From: Hygrocybe punicea
Lineage: Eukaryota > Basidiomycota > Agaricomycetes > Agaricales > Hygrophoraceae
Length of the DNA stretch: 64,000 nt
Direction: 5' to 3'
Assembly (NCBI GenBank): GCA_963556145.1
Contig: OY744466.1
Location: 3,968,001 to 4,032,000, forward strand
Shown here in pieces: positions 12,152-24,529 of the stretch (the stretch's first letter is position 1; each line of letters starts with the position of its first letter). The position numbers and the translations under genes were made by a program. The notes below the pieces were generated by a model, which saw only the letters and a list, made by a program, of their open reading frames with translations, was not told where the DNA came from and did no database searches.

Positions 12152-12954
12152 CAGCCGTTTGCATAATTCTTGGCAGTAAATGCACTTTTTTCAATCAATT
12201 AAGAAATATGGACTTAGTGGAATTTCCAATGCTGAATCTTGTATCTCATGAAATACTGCATGGATTGAGATGGGTATAGAGGGAAAGTTGTACTATTCTT
12301 GAAGGGCTATCTGCTCCTGTAATTATATTTGGAACAATATTTAGTGGATGATGAGTTGTAGATGAAACAAGAGGTAAACCAGTACTTTTTAACACCCAAA
12401 ATGATATTGTCAAATTATGGCATCAAATGAGCTCCTATGAAGAAGATTGCAGGGAGAAAATTGTCCATTTTTTCAAGGGCTAGAAGTACATATACCGTGT
12501 TTTTCTTTATTTTTGTTCTGCGAGTCTATAATTATGTTTGTCTGCATGGGAGTGAAATACCACAAGAATCATAAATATGGACTCACAGAACAAAAATAAA
12601 GAAAAATACGGTATATGTACTTCTAGCCCTTGAAAAAATGGACAATTTTCTCCCTGCAATCTTCTTCATAGGAGCTCATTTGATGCCATAATTTGACAAT
12701 ATCATTTTGGGTGTTAAAAAGTACTGGTTTACCTCTTGTTTCATCTACAACTCATCATCCACTAAATATTGTTCCAAATATAATTACAGGAGCAGATAGC
12801 CCTTCAAGAATAGTACAACTTTCCCTCTATACCCATCTCAATCCATGCAGTATTTCATGAGATACAAGATTCAGCATTGGAAATTCCACTAAGTCCATAT
12901 TTCTTAATTGATTGAAAAAAGTGCATTTACTGCCAAGAATTATGCAAACGGCTG
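12152..12954. mobile_element. Foldback MITE of the CAGCCGTTT family, copy B
   Basis: Two arms of about 370 bp are near-perfect inverted repeats around a short A/T-rich centre (about 12535-12590). Ends are CAGCCGTTTGCATAATTC and its complement, flanked by TA at 12150-12151 and 12955-12956. Removing the element with one TA joins the flanking transposase codons in frame. The termini resemble the ends of the 10.66-kb element at 53087-63742, so the same type of Tc1/IS630 transposase could have moved it. Confidence 0.85.
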
Positions 12955-13284
12955 TAATGCACCCAACAATCCTTATCGACTTTGTGCCTGGCAGTTATAC
13001 TGGTGTGGCGCAACCTTGCAATGTCGGCATTCAATGGCTCTTCAAACATGTCACAAATCAGTGTTTTGTAGAAGATGTCGTGGAAAGTACACTTACTCAG
13101 ATTGATGCTGGCAAAGAAGTCACCTATGATGACAAGCTATCAATACTTTGGAATGCGAGCATGAGGTGGCTTTGGAAAGCATATGAGGCCCTGAATAAGA
13201 AAGAGATCGTTGTAAAGGTCAGTATTCTCCAACAAGAGGGCATCAAAGACTGATGCTGGTTAACAGGCATTTGAGCTATGCATT

Positions 13285-13840
13285 TGTTACGGATTGCTGA
13301 TCTTAGCGGACTCTGGCAACAACAAACCAAATGAGGATTATCAATATAGGAAGCGAGTTACAAAGATAGAAAGGGGAAGGAAGTTCTGGGTGTCTGGTAG
13401 CGGTCGGGGGAAGAGTAGCTAGACTAAACTTAAGGGTACTGACTACAAATATCCCTGCTTATATACTGGTGAACGACTTCAGGGTCGGCTTCTTCGTCAT
13501 GCGTGGTTGTGTGGAGGACAGGCTCCGGGATGAACGGCGTCTTGCTTGGCTTCGTGGTCTATGCGTTTTGGGGTGCCAACGAGGTGGCCAACGGCTGTGT
13601 TGCAGGTCTGGTGTCAGCAGACAGCTGATCCGATGATTGTGTTGCGTGGTATTGTTGAGTGCCTGTATCAGCATGTATGATGTATTGGCGGTGATCGGCT
13701 GATGGGGGTAATCATGGGGATTGGGATACTGTTGTTGATTGTCTTCGATGATGTTCCGGACCCAAGTTATGACATTGTTTTGGGACGCTGAGTCAGAGAC
13801 GGGGTCGGAAGCGGGGGTTAAATTGGGGTAAAAGGTAACA
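13285..13840 (-). repeat. 3' LTR of the chromovirus element
   Basis: TGTTAC...GTAACA, 556 bp, paired with 19826-20381. Confidence 0.95.
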
Positions 13841-14220
13841 ATACCCCCGGAACAAGGGGAATCGTCCCGATTAACCGGAGGGACAACGGAATCAAACACG
13901 GCAGCACAATCGATGAAATCGCAGTAGGGATCGACAGGGTCATCGGTGAACCAGATGGGAACGGTGGGAGGAACAGCAGGAGGGGGAGGCCCAATGGGAC
14001 GCACAGAGTAGAAGGATCGCGGGGTGAAGAAAGGATCAACGCCAAGATGGGCGATAGCCGTCGTGGGATGGATGGAGCCAAAGGAAGAGGGTCGCATGAG
14101 GTCGACAGCGAAGCGAACACTATGGTCACAGAGGCGGCGTTTCGAACGAGGGATGCGAAAACGAGGAGGAAGAAGATGGTAATATGGGGAAGAAGGGAGA
14201 TAAACGGCAGAGGCAGACAT
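13841..14220 (-). other. Open frame after the chromodomain, runs into the 3' LTR
   Basis: After the pol stop near 14302, a second frame with ATG near 14220 (MSASAVYLPSS) stays open through the rest of the internal region and continues into the LTR to a stop at 13459, about 250 residues in all. It is Pro/Ser-rich with no recognised domain. It could be a chance frame in a C-rich region, or an extra 3' gene of the element. Confidence 0.3.
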
Positions 14221-14301
14221 GGGGGAATGAAGGCAAGGAGCGAAGAAAGGAAAGAAAAGAGAACAGTCCTTATATACGAAAGTGAAGATTAGGGTAGGCA
14301 A

Positions 14302-17300
14302 TTAATACACGAGGTGATCGGGGTTAACGGGATGATTGCGGGTAAAGGAAGAAGGGAGAAGAGAGAAACGATGTGGGGTGGAAATATCATGTTCGTGGGA
14401 AATGGCGGCGGAGGGGATCGGTGATGGAAGGCGATAACAATGAACGATTGGGAAGGCGTAAGGACAGAGTTTCTTCCATGAATTGAAGTCAAGATTACCG
14501 AATCTGGTGGTATTGGCGATTTGAGCGGGGGCGATGATGGGGGAAGAGATCTCGATGATGGATGTGATGGCATCAACGGGGGCAGTTTCGTAGAGATATG
14601 CGTGTGTGATGCCGGGAGGGAAAAGGTATTTATGGAATTCGTGGTTTTTGGAGCCGTCAAGGATAAGGGTGGCATTATGTGGATAAATAGCAAGTAAAAT
14701 GGAAGAAGAAGAGAAAGGAGGGATAACGGAAGGGGGAAGAGACAAGAGGGAACGAAGAGACAAAGAAGAAGGAGCACGGGGATGCAATTTATGGAAATCG
14801 TTGACGAGATCCTGGCAATAAGTAGTTTCGGATGCAGGGATCCAGGAATCTTCGTCGCGGGGATAGTCGAGCCAATGAACTAAGTAATATAATTTGTTGC
14901 GGCGTATACGGGAATTGAGGATGTGTTCGATTTCATAATGATCGTCATTGTCGATAATATCGGGGGGGGGTCGAAGATGGTGTTTTTGTTGAATGGGGGA
15001 AGAAGGAGGTTGGAATGGTGATAGGAGAGCGACATTAAATATGGGGAAGATTTCCCAGGTTTTTGGTAATTTTAATTTATATGATGATGAACCGACTTTA
15101 TCGAGGACGATGAACGGACCAAATTTCTGATTGTCGAGTTTTTTGCTGGGACGATCTGTGGTCAAATTCTTGCCATTTAGCCAGACTTTATCACCAGGAG
15201 AAAAGATGATGTTTTTGACATGATTATCATACTTATCCTTCATCGTTTGCTTCGTGACGTCTGCGATTTCGCCAATTTTTTGTTGTATAGCTTTCATTCA
15301 CGTGATGAAGTCATGAACAGCTTCATTCACGATAGGCGTATGCGTATTGAGATCAAGTCCCGTCCACGGGTGCTGTCCTTGCGTCGCGAAGAAAGGAGAA
15401 GTCTTAATCACAGATGATTCACGATTGGCTAATGCAAATTCTGCAAGGGCGAGCCATTCATGCCAGTCATCTTGTCGATAATTCGTGAAGAAACGAAGAA
15501 AGATCTCAAGTTCTTGGTTCATTCGTTCTGTTTGTCCATCAGCACGTGGATGGTATGCTGTTGTGGGTCGTCCTTTGATACCGATTAAAGAATATAATTT
15601 GGTGATGAATCGTGAAATGAAAACAGAACCACGATCGGAAATGACAAAGCGTGGCATGCCAAAACGTTTGAAAACGTGATCGCGGAATAATCACGCCCAT
15701 CCTTCTGATGTCAATGTCGTGTTTGTCGTGATGAAGATTGGATGTTTTGATCGTTTGTCAACGATAACCAGAATGGCGTCAAAACCATGTGATTCTGGCA
15801 ATGGACCAATCATGTCGACAGAAATCGTATGCCAGTTGTATGGTGGTACATCGTGGGGGAAAAGTTGTCCGTATTGTTTCCCACGTCGTGGTTTATTCTG
15901 TTGACATTCGGTGCAACCATTGATATACCGTTCCACATCTTCACGGATAGTCGGCCATGTTGTCGTCCGTGAAATCAATTTGATTGTCTTGTCATGACCG
16001 GGATGGCCTGCGATGGGATTGTCATGGTGTAAGGAAATAATGTTATCGTTCGTGGGGGATGTGTGAAGTATTTGTCGGATCGATTGTTCTGGAGGAATAA
16101 ATAGTGAATCAGGGAGACCAATCATACCTTTGTTGTCCATTTCTCTTGGTTTATGATCAACGCGTCGTGAGAGGAGATCGGCTTTTTTGTTTTGTGAACC
16201 TTTTTGATATAATAAACGGAAATTGTAATCCTGTAAAAATGCAATCCAACGAGCCTGTCGCCGGGTGAGATCTTGTGGTTTTCGGTAATATTCCAGATTA
16301 TGATGATCAGTGAAAACGTCGATTTGTTCCCTCGCACCAAGGAGGAATTGTCGCCATTCTTCGAAACTCCGTATGATTGCAAGTAATTCTTTATCGAAGA
16401 CTTGATAATTTCGTTCCGCTGGTGTCATTGTTGTCGACATATAGGCTACGGGGCAGAAAAGACCATCAGGTTGTTCTTGGGATAAGATTGCACCAATTGC
16501 ATAATCTGATGTCGCATTCAATGGTAAATTTCTTGTCGGGAACGGGTAAGACGAGAATAGGATCGGTCGTTATAATGGTCTTTAAACGATCGAATGTGTT
16601 TTGTTGTTCTTCCGTCCAGTCCCACTTTGCTTTTCCTGTCAATTTGTGTAACGGATTCGCGATTTGTGAAAAGTTTTCAACAAAACGACGATAGAAATTC
16701 AAGAAGCCAATGAAACGTTGTAATTCGGTCTGATTTGTCGGGACAGGCCAGTCAGTGATAGCATTGGTCTTGATTGGGTCCATCTGGACTTGGCCATGTC
16801 CGACGATCAATCCGAGGTAGTCAACTTTTTCTTTATCGAATGTGCATTTCTTTGGTTTCAGGAATAGGTTGTTTTCGCGGAAGATCTTCAGTACTTGCTT
16901 TGTTCGTTTCTGATTTTCTTCAAGGGATTTGGAGAAAATGAGGATGTCATCCATGTAAACCAATAACCATCCTTCACGTATTTCATACCAGAAAACGTGG
17001 TTCATCAATCGTTGAAATGTCGGAGGGGAGTTCTTTAGGCCGAAGAACATAACTGTCGGTTCAAACAAACCTTTCGGCGTTAAGAAAGCAGCTTTATGTT
17101 CGTCGCCTTCTTTGATATGGATGTTGTTGAACCCCCATCGAACGTCGAGTTTCGTGAAATATTTGGCTTCGGCTAATTGGTTGATGATATCGTTGATTAG
17201 TGGTAACGGATATTTGTCATCAACCGTCCATGAATTTAACCACCGATAATCCTGTATTGGTCGTCGTTCAGCTGCATCTTTCTTTGATACGAAGAAAAAA

Positions 17301-18172
17301 GGAGAAGCGTAAGGTGATTTTGATGGTCGTATTCATCCTGTTTTCAGATTTTCGTCAAGGAACTTGTCGAGGTCTTGTTTCTCAACCGGTGACAATGGAT
17401 ACAACTTGCAATCATGATGATCCGGCGCATCTGGTTTCAGGATGATGGCGTGGTCCCATGGTTTTCGTGCTGGTAATTCATCGAAACCAGATGGTTCAAA
17501 GACATCGCGATATTCATGATATGTCTCTGGGACCAATTCTTCAAACGTCTTTTCCTTTTGTTGTTCTTGTGCCTTTATTGCGAGTTCCGTTGACTTTGTC
17601 ATGAACGAACGAAAATGTACCGGGTCCATTGTTTCTTCAATTACTCGATCAAACCAGAGAGGTCGTTCCCAAATGACTGTACTGAATTCGGTCGAACGTA
17701 TTGCTGATGGCTTACCACAACCAGAAAGACATCGTGAAAACTTGACTTCGTTTTCACGCCAATCAATTTCTGGGTTATGCTTTTTGAGCCAATCATATCC
17801 GAGGAAAATGTCCATTTTCGCTAACGTCGTTACCGCAAAATGCAGTAATTCTTGATGGTCACCGAGATGCATCTGCAATTCACAATACTCCGTGATTTGT
17901 CCAGTCTTTGGTTGTGTCCCGTCGCTCATGTAGGAATTGAATGGGTTTACATATGGTTTCATCGGAATGTTATGTGCTTTGATGTATCCGACATCGATGG
18001 CACAAATGGTACAACCACAATCAATCAGGCTGGTCATAGGATATTGTCGTCCATCTTGGGGGACAGAAACAAAACCATGAACCAACAGCGCCATACGAAG
18101 TTCGGAATCTTTTTGCGTTATTGCGCGTACTGATTCCAGTGTTTGTGGTTCTTGTGGTGAATCTTGTGGCAT
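14302..18172 (-). pseudogene. Ty3/gypsy pol: protease, RT, RNase H, integrase, chromodomain
   Basis: Domains in order on the minus strand: retropepsin-like protease with LIDCGCT (usual D-S/T-G replaced by D-C-G) and ILFGYDWL-like FLGYDWL; reverse transcriptase with YMDD; RNase H (DASDY-like start, TDHHNLEY); integrase with HHCC zinc finger (HPGHDKT...CTECQ) and D,D35E core (VDMIGPLP, SDRGSVF, QTERMNQELE); and a chromodomain ending (YYLVHWLDYP.DEDSW) that would target integration to chromatin. Lesions: TGA at 17333-17335, 15691-15693 and 15298-15300, each where CGA (Arg) is expected, and a frameshift near 16510 at the RT/RNase H junction. Confidence 0.92.
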
Positions 18173-18633
18173 GTTTTGTACTAACTATTGTACTGCTTCT
18201 GCGATTGGTCGTCGATTGAGTGATAAGACAAGTCCCGGAGAAATCTTTTCCGTCCATTGTTCGTAGATGTCAAAATCATTCAAGAGGTCGAGAGCATACC
18301 CCATTGTGGTTGAGCGAATGGCAATGATTGTCTCCATTGCGTTGAATTCTGATTCGATTGTTGTATTTCTTTTCTGGGATATTGTTTTCTCTTCTTCGTC
18401 TGCAACATGGGTATCTTGCCACGTGTTGCTTTCCTCTTTCGGCTCTGGTTTCGTTGTTTGTTTTAATTCATTGCGGAGGACTTTGAGTCTGGTGAAAACG
18501 TTGTCAAATTGTTTACATACGCGTACATCATTCTCAAGTTGTGCGATCGTGGCCTCTTGCTGTTCACGTCGCTTCTTTAAAAACCCTCCTGTTTCAACTT
18601 CAACGCCGTCAACTCATCCATCAATGCTGCGAT

Positions 18634-19575
18634 TCAGGCGTCTTTGCCATCATCGTCTTGTTGTTTTGGCGTCTGCGGTATTGTTTGCATTGATCGGATT
18701 TGTTGTCGTCCTTGTTGCTCCGGACAATTACGCGAAACGTGTCCAGGTTGTCGGCATTTGAAACAAATCCCTTTTTTCATGTACTCCAATCGTTGTTCAT
18801 CGGTCAAACGTGTAAACGTTTGTTGTCTTGGCTGGGTTCGTCGATTGTCAACGTCCATCGGTACTGATTCTGATTGGGGACGAGGTATCGTTGTTTGTGT
18901 TTGAGGGGTTGTTGTATTCGGGTTGTAACGTGTTTTCGCTGGTATATTCATAGATCGTATTTGATCCTGACGACGTCGCCACTGTTGATCGAGTTTGATC
19001 ATTTGCTCCCGCCATTCCGCCATAGTGGTCGGGATCGTCATTCCGGTGTAAATTTGGTCGATCAGCGGCTTGTTCATGTGTAACTCGACGAGTTGAATGA
19101 GGTAACTTTCATTCAGTATCTCACTGAGACCAGCAATACGTTGGAGAGTGTCAAATTCGATCCAGAACTCATCCGCTGTCATCTTGCCCTGACGCAAGTC
19201 ATTCAACTTTGTCAATGCGTCTTTCTTCTGATCGGGTTTCTCGAAATGTTGACGGAACTCCGTAATGAAGTCATCCAGGGTTCCGAAGTTGACAGGGGAG
19301 TGCTGCAGGGCGATATCGACGTACTCGTCTGCCCATCGTCTGGCGAGTCCTCCCTGCAGATACAAGAGGATAAAAAGGATTTGTTTTTCCTCTGTGTCGA
19401 ATGCAGCTCTGTTGGCCCGGATGTAAATGAACACCCCGCGGAAGAACGTTTTGAAACCCTCTTTGTTTCCGTTGTATTTAGCTGGCGGAGCAATATGAGA
19501 TTTCGGAGGCGACGGGGCTGCAGGTGCTGTAGTGGTGGTGTCATGGGTTTCATGGGTTTCTCCATTGTCTGACAT
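18634..19575 (-). CDS. Gag of the chromovirus element
   Basis: 313-residue open frame starting MSDNGETHETHD. A retrotransposon Gag region (PPAKYNGNKEGFKTFFRG, ARRWADEYV, FEKPDQKKDALTKLNDLRQG) is followed by a CCHC zinc knuckle, CFKCRQPGHVSRNC. Packages the element's RNA into virus-like particles. The frame is intact. It begins about 250 bp downstream of the 5' LTR, and pol follows in another frame. Confidence 0.92.
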   Translation of the reverse strand: MSDNGETHETHDTTTTAPAAPSPPKSHIAPPAKYNGNKEGFKTFFRGVFIYIRANRAAFDTEEKQILFILLYLQGGLARRWADEYVDIALQHSPVNFGTLDDFITEFRQHFEKPDQKKDALTKLNDLRQGKMTADEFWIEFDTLQRIAGLSEILNESYLIQLVELHMNKPLIDQIYTGMTIPTTMAEWREQMIKLDQQWRRRQDQIRSMNIPAKTRYNPNTTTPQTQTTIPRPQSESVPMDVDNRRTQPRQQTFTRLTDEQRLEYMKKGICFKCRQPGHVSRNCPEQQGRQQIRSMQTIPQTPKQQDDDGKDA

Positions 19576-19825
19576 TCTGGTTTGGGTTCGGGGTTGAGTT
19601 TGATGGTAAGGAGTTGTTGGAGGAGAAAATGATGATGAGGGGAAAGGCGCAGTTTGGACACTGGTTTGTGTTGCGACGTATTGTTCGAAGTTGTCGTCAG
19701 AGGAATCTGACGTTTCGGGTGCGAGATGATATTCTTCGTCTCGGTCGGAATCTGGGGTTCGATATCATCGGGGTTCCAGGTTGTTTTTGGTTTGAAGTCG
19801 AGAGAGTAGAGAAAGTTTAGTCTTA

Positions 19826-20381
19826 TGTTACGGATCGCTGATCTTAGCGGACTCCGGCAACAACAAACCAAACGAGGATTATCAATATAGGAAGTGAGTT
19901 ACAAAGATAGAAAGGGGAAGGAAGTTCTGGGTGTCTGGTAGCGGTCGGGGGAAGAGTAGCTAGACTAAACTTAAGGGTACTGACTACAAATATCCCTGCT
20001 TATATACTGGTGAACGACTTCAGGGTCGGCTTCTTCGTCATGCGTGGTTGTGTGGAGGACAGGCTCCGGGATGAACGGCGTCTTGCTTGGCTTCGTGGTC
20101 TATGCGTTTTGGGGTGCCAACGAGGTGGCCAACGGCTGTGTTGCAGGTCTGGTGTCAGCAGACAGCTGATCCGATGATTGTGTTGCGCGGTATTGTTGAG
20201 TGCCTGTATCAGCATGTATGATGTATTGGCGGTGATCGGCTGATGGGGGTAATCATGGGGATTGGGATACCGTTGTTGATTGTCTTCGATGATGTTCCGG
20301 ACCCAAGTTATGACATTGTTTTGGGACGCTGAGTCAGAGACGGGGTCGGAAGCGGGGGTTAAATCGGGGTAAAAGGTAACA
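19826..20381 (-). repeat. 5' LTR of the chromovirus element
   Basis: 556-bp partner of 13285-13840; in six of the seven differences this copy keeps CG where the other has TG. Confidence 0.95.
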
Positions 20382-20586
20382 GCATTGTCAGGGACTAGAA
20401 TATGTTCCACAAAAAATTGAGATCACATGAGATGCAAAAGAAATTGAGGGAATTACGCTGATATGCACTCACCCGCACTGACCACCAACGAGTCAAACAG
20501 GTTCTAGCTATCCTTCAAAATGAGCCCGACATGTTGCGACTTCGCGATGGCTCGTGACCACTTGTACGACCTCTCAATCGTATCGC

Positions 20587-21172
20587 TGTAGAGGCTCCAG
20601 ATCATGTGGATCCATTTCCTCTTCATATCCCACTCCGTTCCCATCCATTCCCATTCCCGTATCGTCGATTCCGTTCAATTCCGCTCGTTTCCATTGATTC
20701 CGCTCCGGATTCTGTCTCTGGATTCGTTCCTACATGCACTGCAATGTCCCTAATGACCTGGAATCAGTATGTTTTGAGTTATATATCATGTATCTTCATT
20801 TCCCATCTCCTTGTACATACCAATCCATCATTCCTCCACTCCACTACCCCTATCACTTACAGCCTTCGCTTGTAGTACTTAGTTACTACAGCACAGGATC
20901 CCTCTCCATAGTATAAAGTAGCACATTTATACTACAAACAATATAGAAAATACAGGATATCATTCCCCCTCACATCTTATCACCACACTTCAGTCCCACT
21001 TCAGTCCACTCTTCGTCCTTTCCCATACTCTCCCTCTGAGTCCAGAACCCCTGGATTTGGGTTGGATTGACTAGACCTTTCTAAAAAGAAACTAAATTCC
21101 TCTGGTCACTTCTTAGCTGATCACCCTTTCCGTAGATTCCCATTCCGGTCTACAACCGAACTCGCCATCACA
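20587..21172 (-). repeat. Solo LTR of the TGTGAYGG...CTCTACA family
   Basis: Inverted relative to, and clearly homologous with, the LTRs at 24530-25104 and 30252-30840. Begins TGTAGAGG and ends CCATCACA on the plus strand, flanked by a 4-bp duplication TCGC (20583-20586, 21173-21176). No internal region is left, so it is a product of LTR-LTR recombination. Confidence 0.8.
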
Positions 21173-21176
21173 TCGC

Positions 21177-21839
21177 GAACATCTCCAATGAAGTCGTGGA
21201 CCAAGATAGCAAACCTTCAAATTGGATCGAGCCCTGGACTCTCGCATAATCATTCGCCTTTCATACAGCAATGCCCCGTTTCATCTTAGATAGACTAACT
21301 CATTTAGAACACTTATTCCCTTTCTCCCACCAGACTCCTTTGTTCTTCCTTTGTTACAAGACCATCTTCATCCTCCTTTCAGCACCATTTTTGGCTACAT
21401 TTTCATGTGATTCATACATATTCCTCTCTTTTGACCCCTATTAGAGTAAGTTTCTTTCTTTCCACGACTTTTTTACTTCACCTCCGATCTCTGACCATTG
21501 TCATATAAAATAGCTATGTAGATTATGCTTAAGCAAGAGAGAACGCATCATTCTCCCCTTTCCCACTTCATTTTATCACTCTCAAAAATCATTATGACAT
21601 TACTTTCTTCGAGCTCGACCATCACCGACTTAAGTTCACTACCTCGACCCTCTATCATCGTCGCAACTTTAATCACTAAGTTGCACTATCGATCGCAATT
21701 GTTGCGATACTCGTAGAAGCTAATTACCTCACTTACTCGCAATCACACCAGTTGTAGAGTGTTGTTTTTAGTGCACAGCACCTCGACTTGCATATCAACG
21801 CACTAAAAGTGACCCTTTCTGGCTTGAATTAAACACCGT
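21177..21839. other. No gene recognised
   Basis: C/T-rich non-coding sequence between the solo LTR and the probable tail of the DDE pseudogene. Confidence 0.4.
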
Positions 21840-22200
21840 TACTCCCTGTCATACCCAGCCAGCAACCAGCGCTTGTGTTGTTGAAGATTTGTTCCTGGAA
21901 CACGAAGACAAAGAGGCACTGGATGACAGTGATGTTAGCCTCAAAGATGTTGTAGCAGCCACTCACCATGATGAAACACCCACGTGCAACCAGGGCCATT
22001 GCATCTCTATGCATGACAATGGTGGTTTGATGACAGTGGTTGATGCAGAGGACATTGATGCATTACCAAGGGTCATGGAGGGAGTGGGAGAGAAAAAAGC
22101 AGAGGAGGGAAGAGGAAAGCACAAGAAAAGAGCCAGTACGCTGTACAGGTTCTCAGATTTCACATGACACTGGGACAACGAGGCCTCTGATGTCGAGTGA

Positions 22201-23784
22201 TTGCAAAACAGAACGTGTATACTATTATTACTATATTTAGACATATACACCATAAATAGAACTGCCCAAGTCAATTCGCCGATTTGCCTGGTAACATGTG
22301 ACATGTGTGACATTTTGCCGTTTTGGAAACCTCTGTGACATGTGACAGGCGAATTGATTGAATTGGTACAGTATTGTCAGGTGGCTCTATGACATTGGGA
22401 AATAGCAGCATGTGCACTTCAACTTGAAGATTTTGACCTGGTTGTGAAGACACAACATGAGGATTGTAACTTGGAATGGATCTCCAATAGCCATGCAGAT
22501 GAGAAAACCATGGAAAATCATGCTGAACCTTCACTCAACATCCATCTTCAAATCAGTCCCATTTTCAGGCCTGCAATGAGAACATACTCACTTGCAAGAT
22601 TCTGGTGCTCTGGGTGCACCTTTAACTGCTCCCATGTCAAGCCAGAACCAGTGGAGCTGAGGGGCATACATTTCTCACGATATTGCTTTTTGAGACTTTA
22701 TTGATGGCATCAGCGCCAAGGGAAAAGGTGGAAACAGGTTGCACATACATAGTAATTCAATCTGCAACTGATTTTGTGAACTTTGCAGGGTTTGTTTGGT
22801 AGTGCTGCAGATATTCAGGATTTTGGTCATTTCCACAGACATGTTGTGCAATCATTGCATGATACGTGGATTTCTGTGTTTTACCAACATCCTGACAATG
22901 CCCTTCAGCCCTGACATCTTGAGTTGAATCAGAAAAAAGGATGCATTGCTCACAGGGTATTCATCAAGCCAGCCGATGAGCCTTTCAGTCCTGCATGAAT
23001 CATGTGAATCGGACCAGGAAACCTTGAAGGTCTTGACAGCAGCAAGGGGCTTGCTTCAGCTTTTCTTTTGGAGGCATGCAAGGTCATTTGGTGGATGGAG
23101 GTGAACAAGGAGGTGAGTTATCAATTGCCCTTCCACATTTTCCTACCCTGTTTGCCATGTGATCAGTTTTATACTCCAAACTCAAAGGGCATGCCAGGCT
23201 TTTGCCAGCTGTTCAACGTCAACCCTGACCACATGTCCCACCACATGTTTTGAAGGTGCCTAATAATTAAATGTTTATCATAATGGCTTATATTGTATGG
23301 CAAAGCTTCTACAAGACTATTAAAAAATGCTATTTCACAAGACAGATGATATGGCCTATATTGTATGGCCAAGGTTCTACAACTGGTATTTCAGAGGATT
23401 CATTAGGAGTATATGGTAGCCCCTTATATACAGCAATCAAATTTCACAAATCTGAGTACAATGATTATATTGTACTTGAATGCATTTATTTATATGACAT
23501 GGCAAACAGCTGCAAGCTTATCAATTACAGTCAAGTATGACCATTTGGGCTGATGAAATATAAAATGGTCTCAGATTAATTACACAAAGGTTTATGACAG
23601 ATTTTTAGGAAGCCAATCACACACTTAGGACTAATGTTACATTTCTGCCATACTTTGAGGCTAATCAGTGTATGGGTGTGGTATATTAAGTCAGATCAGT
23701 GGGAAAGCTCGTTATCGGAGCCAGATGGCCATTTTGGCTGTGACAGAATCACACCGCTAACTACCAGTTATGTACATCCAGTAT
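22201..23784. other. No gene recognised; A/T-rich, one unidentified minus-strand frame
   Basis: A minus-strand frame at 22271-22534 (FPWFSHLHGYWRSIPSYNPH, SSQPGQ) looks protein-like and may be a transposon remnant, but I do not recognise it. A 10-bp inverted repeat TCAATTCGCC/GGCGAATTGA spans 22271-22358. The rest has no coding signal. Confidence 0.35.
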
Positions 23785-24529
23785 CTAATTGTCGTCATCC
23801 ATTGCTTTGTCGTTGCTGTCGTCTTCATTGTCATCACCCTCTTCCTTGCCATCTGCTTGCTTCTTTGGTCTCTCTGGTAGAGTCTCCGGCTCATAGTCCT
23901 GCTTCCACTTTGGTTTCTGCCAAGCTGGTCATCTTCTTTCAATCTTGGCAAGATTCTTCTCCACTTCCCATTCAATCACTGCTGCCTCGTATTCCATCTT
24001 TTTCTCCTTGTTCCGGTCTCAGATGTTATCACACTCTTTTTTCCACAGTGCCAATGCTGCCACATGATTCGCTCGTTGATGTTTCCTTTGTTCCATGGCC
24101 TCGGTCTCCTCTTGCCATTTACATTCATCTTCTTCACACAAGGCATAAAAATTGTCGCCTGAAAAGAATTTTGCCTTCCCATCACCCATCAACCGCTTTT
24201 TACCTTTCTTCCTCCTCTTCTCCTCTCCTGCCTGTAGTTGTCCCTGTACGTGTGTTGCATAGATATTTGCCAACACCACACCAGCCTGCATGCTGACTAA
24301 TGCCTCTTTCCTTGCAGCGTCCCTTGCCTCCGACTCGACCAAGGCATCATGGAGATCTTTTTCGTGGGCTGTCCGAACTGGTGCAGCAAGCAGATCAGCA
24401 TAGTGTGATGGTTTAGGAGGTGAGATTTGTGTTGGTTTGAATGCAGGTGGTGCCACTGCTGATTTGATTGGAGAGGGTGATGTGAGGAATGCTGCAGATG
24501 TTGATGCAAGTCCATCAACAGCTGACCGC

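Larger units (their letters stand above)
13285..20381 (-). mobile_element. Complete Ty3/gypsy chromovirus-type LTR retrotransposon, 7097 bp
   Basis: LTRs of 556 bp (13285-13840 and 19826-20381) start TGTTAC and end GTAACA, and the element is flanked by the 5-bp duplication GCATT (13280-13284, 20382-20386). Gag, protease, RT, RNase H, integrase and chromodomain follow in that order on the minus strand, so the 5' LTR is the right-hand one. The LTRs differ at 7 of 556 positions by eye, all CpG/TpG changes. Three in-frame TGA stops and one frameshift in pol make it non-autonomous now. Confidence 0.95.
11693..22200 (+). pseudogene. DDE-superfamily (pogo/CENP-B-like) transposase pseudogene, interrupted by two elements
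   Basis: Pieces in order: 11693-12151 (NSDQTQRLYAPGDKL, GAKQVSVVGGDEK, then after a frame change WMIDVWAVHQSEEF), 12957-13284 (HPTILIDFVPG, QPCNVGIQWLFK), 20387-20450 (the coding frame resumes with a TAG where Trp is expected) and a probable acidic tail at 21840-22200 (EDLFLEHEDKEALDDSDV). The N-terminal DNA-binding part is missing. The catalytic D1 (SDQTQ) and D2 (IDVW) are present, but the third is Asn in CNVG where the family has Asp. It is cut by the foldback MITE 12152-12954 and the LTR element 13285-20381. An intron (about 13219-13265) is still recognisable. Confidence 0.7.

Noticed and set aside
21200..21260. tRNA-like T-arm (GGGCTCGATCC on the minus strand)
   Set aside because: No matching acceptor stem or anticodon arm could be folded around it; no other tRNA or rRNA signal was found in the window.
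22271..22358. Small MITE with ends TCAATTCGCC/GGCGAATTGA
   Set aside because: The 10-bp inverted repeat has no convincing target duplication; could be chance.
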